This document shows positions 5,096-5,842 of a stretch of 5,842 nucleotides of DNA, in pieces. The notes beneath the pieces are model-generated. The model saw only the letters and a program-made list of their open reading frames with translations. It had not been told where the DNA came from and made no database searches. The DNA comes from Pseudomonadota bacterium (GTDB lineage: Bacteria; Pseudomonadota; Alphaproteobacteria; Sphingomonadales; Sphingomonadaceae), in contig JAEXAW010000072.1 in the NCBI GenBank assembly GCA_023458055.1, positions 1 to 5,842 of the forward strand. Direction: 5' to 3'. A program made the translations under genes and the position numbers. Positions within the stretch are counted from its first letter, which is position 1, and each line of letters starts with the position of its first letter.

Positions 5096-5148
5096 CCTAC
5101 GAGATAAGTTTACTTATCTCTAGTAGGTTAGAGAATAAGGATTCTCTA
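5096..5148 (+). other. oriT: putative origin of transfer (oriT), MobV type
   Basis: Hairpin 1 has outer arms CCTAC (5096-5100) and GTAGG (5123-5127), inner arms GAGATAAG (5101-5108) and CTTATCTC (5113-5120), loop TTTA and a TA bulge. Hairpin 2 is TAGAGAAT (5129-5136), AAGG, ATTCTCTA (5141-5148). The bases between them read TAGTAGG/TTAG. From memory, the pMV158 oriT has the same design: an inverted repeat with bulged outer arms ending in TAGTGTG, nicked before TTA. By analogy the nick would fall between 5127 and 5128. Position just before a MobV relaxase gene supports this. Confidence 0.65.
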
Positions 5149-5163
5149 CAAGGATAGACTACC

Positions 5164-5842
5164 ATGGCTGATGACATTCTCAAGCCCGAGAAAAGTGGCA
5201 ACTCCCGCGCAGCCCAGACCAGGATCAAGGGTAAGAGCGCAGGGGCTATTGGCGGGCAGAGGGCGCATGATCTCCGCATTGGGCCGCAGCCGGAATATGT
5301 CGATCCCGCCCGCGCCCATCTGAACCGGGTGCTGATCGCACCGCAGACGGGGACGCAGCTCCGCAAGGTCTGTGAGGATCGCCGCGCCTTGCGCCTAACT
5401 GCCCGCGCCATGAAGTCCAGCGCCGCCGTTGGCATGGTCGGCATTATCACCTTCGGCCACGAGGCTCAGAAGATCTTTGAGACCCTGACACCGGATCAGC
5501 AGGACGCAGCCTATCAGGAGACGGCAGAGGCTATCGCCAAGCGACTGAACACCACCCTGACCGGGCTGGTGGCACATGGCGACGAAAGCGCCCCTCATGC
5601 ACATTTCCAGCTTCCGGCCTATGACCTGACCGGCCACCCGATCAGCGAGACCGCCAAGCGCGGCGCGCTGCGGGACTTGCAGACGATTACGGCAGAGGTG
5701 ATGGGCCGTCACGCTCCCGGCATCGAACGAGGGCGGTCAAAGCTGGATCGTCTCAAAGCCGGGGCCAGTCCTGCCGAAGTCGTCAACCGCTCTGTGGCGC
5801 AGCTCCACGACGAGCTGCCCATCGAGATTGCGGAAAAGGAAG
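5164..5842 (+). CDS. MobV/Pre-family relaxase, N-terminal part (truncated by window edge)
   Basis: The first 226 residues of a conjugative-mobilization relaxase are present; the frame is still open at the right edge. The diagnostic metal-binding motif HGDESAPHAHFQLP is at 138-151 (H138, D140, E141, H145, H147), matching the HxDExxPHxH motif of Mob/Pre proteins. Upstream, AHLNRVLIAPQTG (51-63) holds the conserved asparagine-arginine region of the domain, and residues 100-135 are helical (LTPDQQDAAYQETAEAIAKRL). The enzyme would nick the adjacent oriT, stay bound to the 5' end and pilot the strand into a recipient using another element's transfer machinery. The start ATG at 5164 has AAGGA 9 nt upstream. 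No partner mob gene is visible. Confidence 0.88.
   Translation, partial: MADDILKPEKSGNSRAAQTRIKGKSAGAIGGQRAHDLRIGPQPEYVDPARAHLNRVLIAPQTGTQLRKVCEDRRALRLTARAMKSSAAVGMVGIITFGHEAQKIFETLTPDQQDAAYQETAEAIAKRLNTTLTGLVAHGDESAPHAHFQLPAYDLTGHPISETAKRGALRDLQTITAEVMGRHAPGIERGRSKLDRLKAGASPAEVVNRSVAQLHDELPIEIAEKE

Noticed and set aside
1..5842. tRNA, rRNA or insertion sequence
   Set aside because: No tRNA-like cloverleaf, rRNA segment, transposase motif or terminal inverted repeats with target duplication was seen on either strand.

Overview
The window looks like part of a small mobilizable plasmid, or an integrated copy, from an alphaproteobacterium. A Paracoccus/Rhodobacteraceae-type host is an inference from the GC-rich, GCC/CGC-biased codons and the gene families present; no rRNA or tRNA is available to confirm it. 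The plasmid reading rests on three things: a RepM/Par-like DNA-binding gene behind a repeat array at the left end, a MobV-type relaxase (cut by the right edge) with an oriT-like double hairpin in front of it, and a HigBA-type toxin-antitoxin cassette between them. No replication initiator gene is visible.

Layout. 1-481 (+): a CGCAA-rich repeat region, then a helix-turn-helix/coiled-coil plasmid maintenance protein. 489-590 (+): a short protein-like remnant that resembles an N6-adenine methyltransferase/type IIG restriction enzyme. 557-3591 (-): a tightly overlapped four-gene operon, read from right to left: DUF4258-like small protein, ribbon-helix-helix (RHH) protein, second small probably RHH-like protein, and a 622-residue NERD nuclease/SF1 helicase fusion. 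Its promoter has a perfect 17-bp palindrome lying in the spacer between TTGACA and TATAAC. 3652-4023: no gene; a minus-strand terminator, a possible gene-end remnant and a higBA operator. 4024-4831 (+): higB, higA and a small zinc-ribbon-like gene. 4832-5163: no gene; a 27-bp palindrome, a GC-rich hairpin and the putative oriT. 5164-end (+): the relaxase.

How it may work together. The left-end protein, higBA and the relaxase/oriT form an ordinary plasmid backbone for maintenance, addiction and transfer. The lower-GC minus-strand operon is the cargo. Its coupling of an autoregulated toxin-antitoxin-like front end to a nuclease-helicase effector, next to what looks like a restriction-modification remnant, makes it the best candidate for an undescribed defence or plasmid-competition system. 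That function is inference; the domain content, the overlaps and the operator geometry are seen directly.
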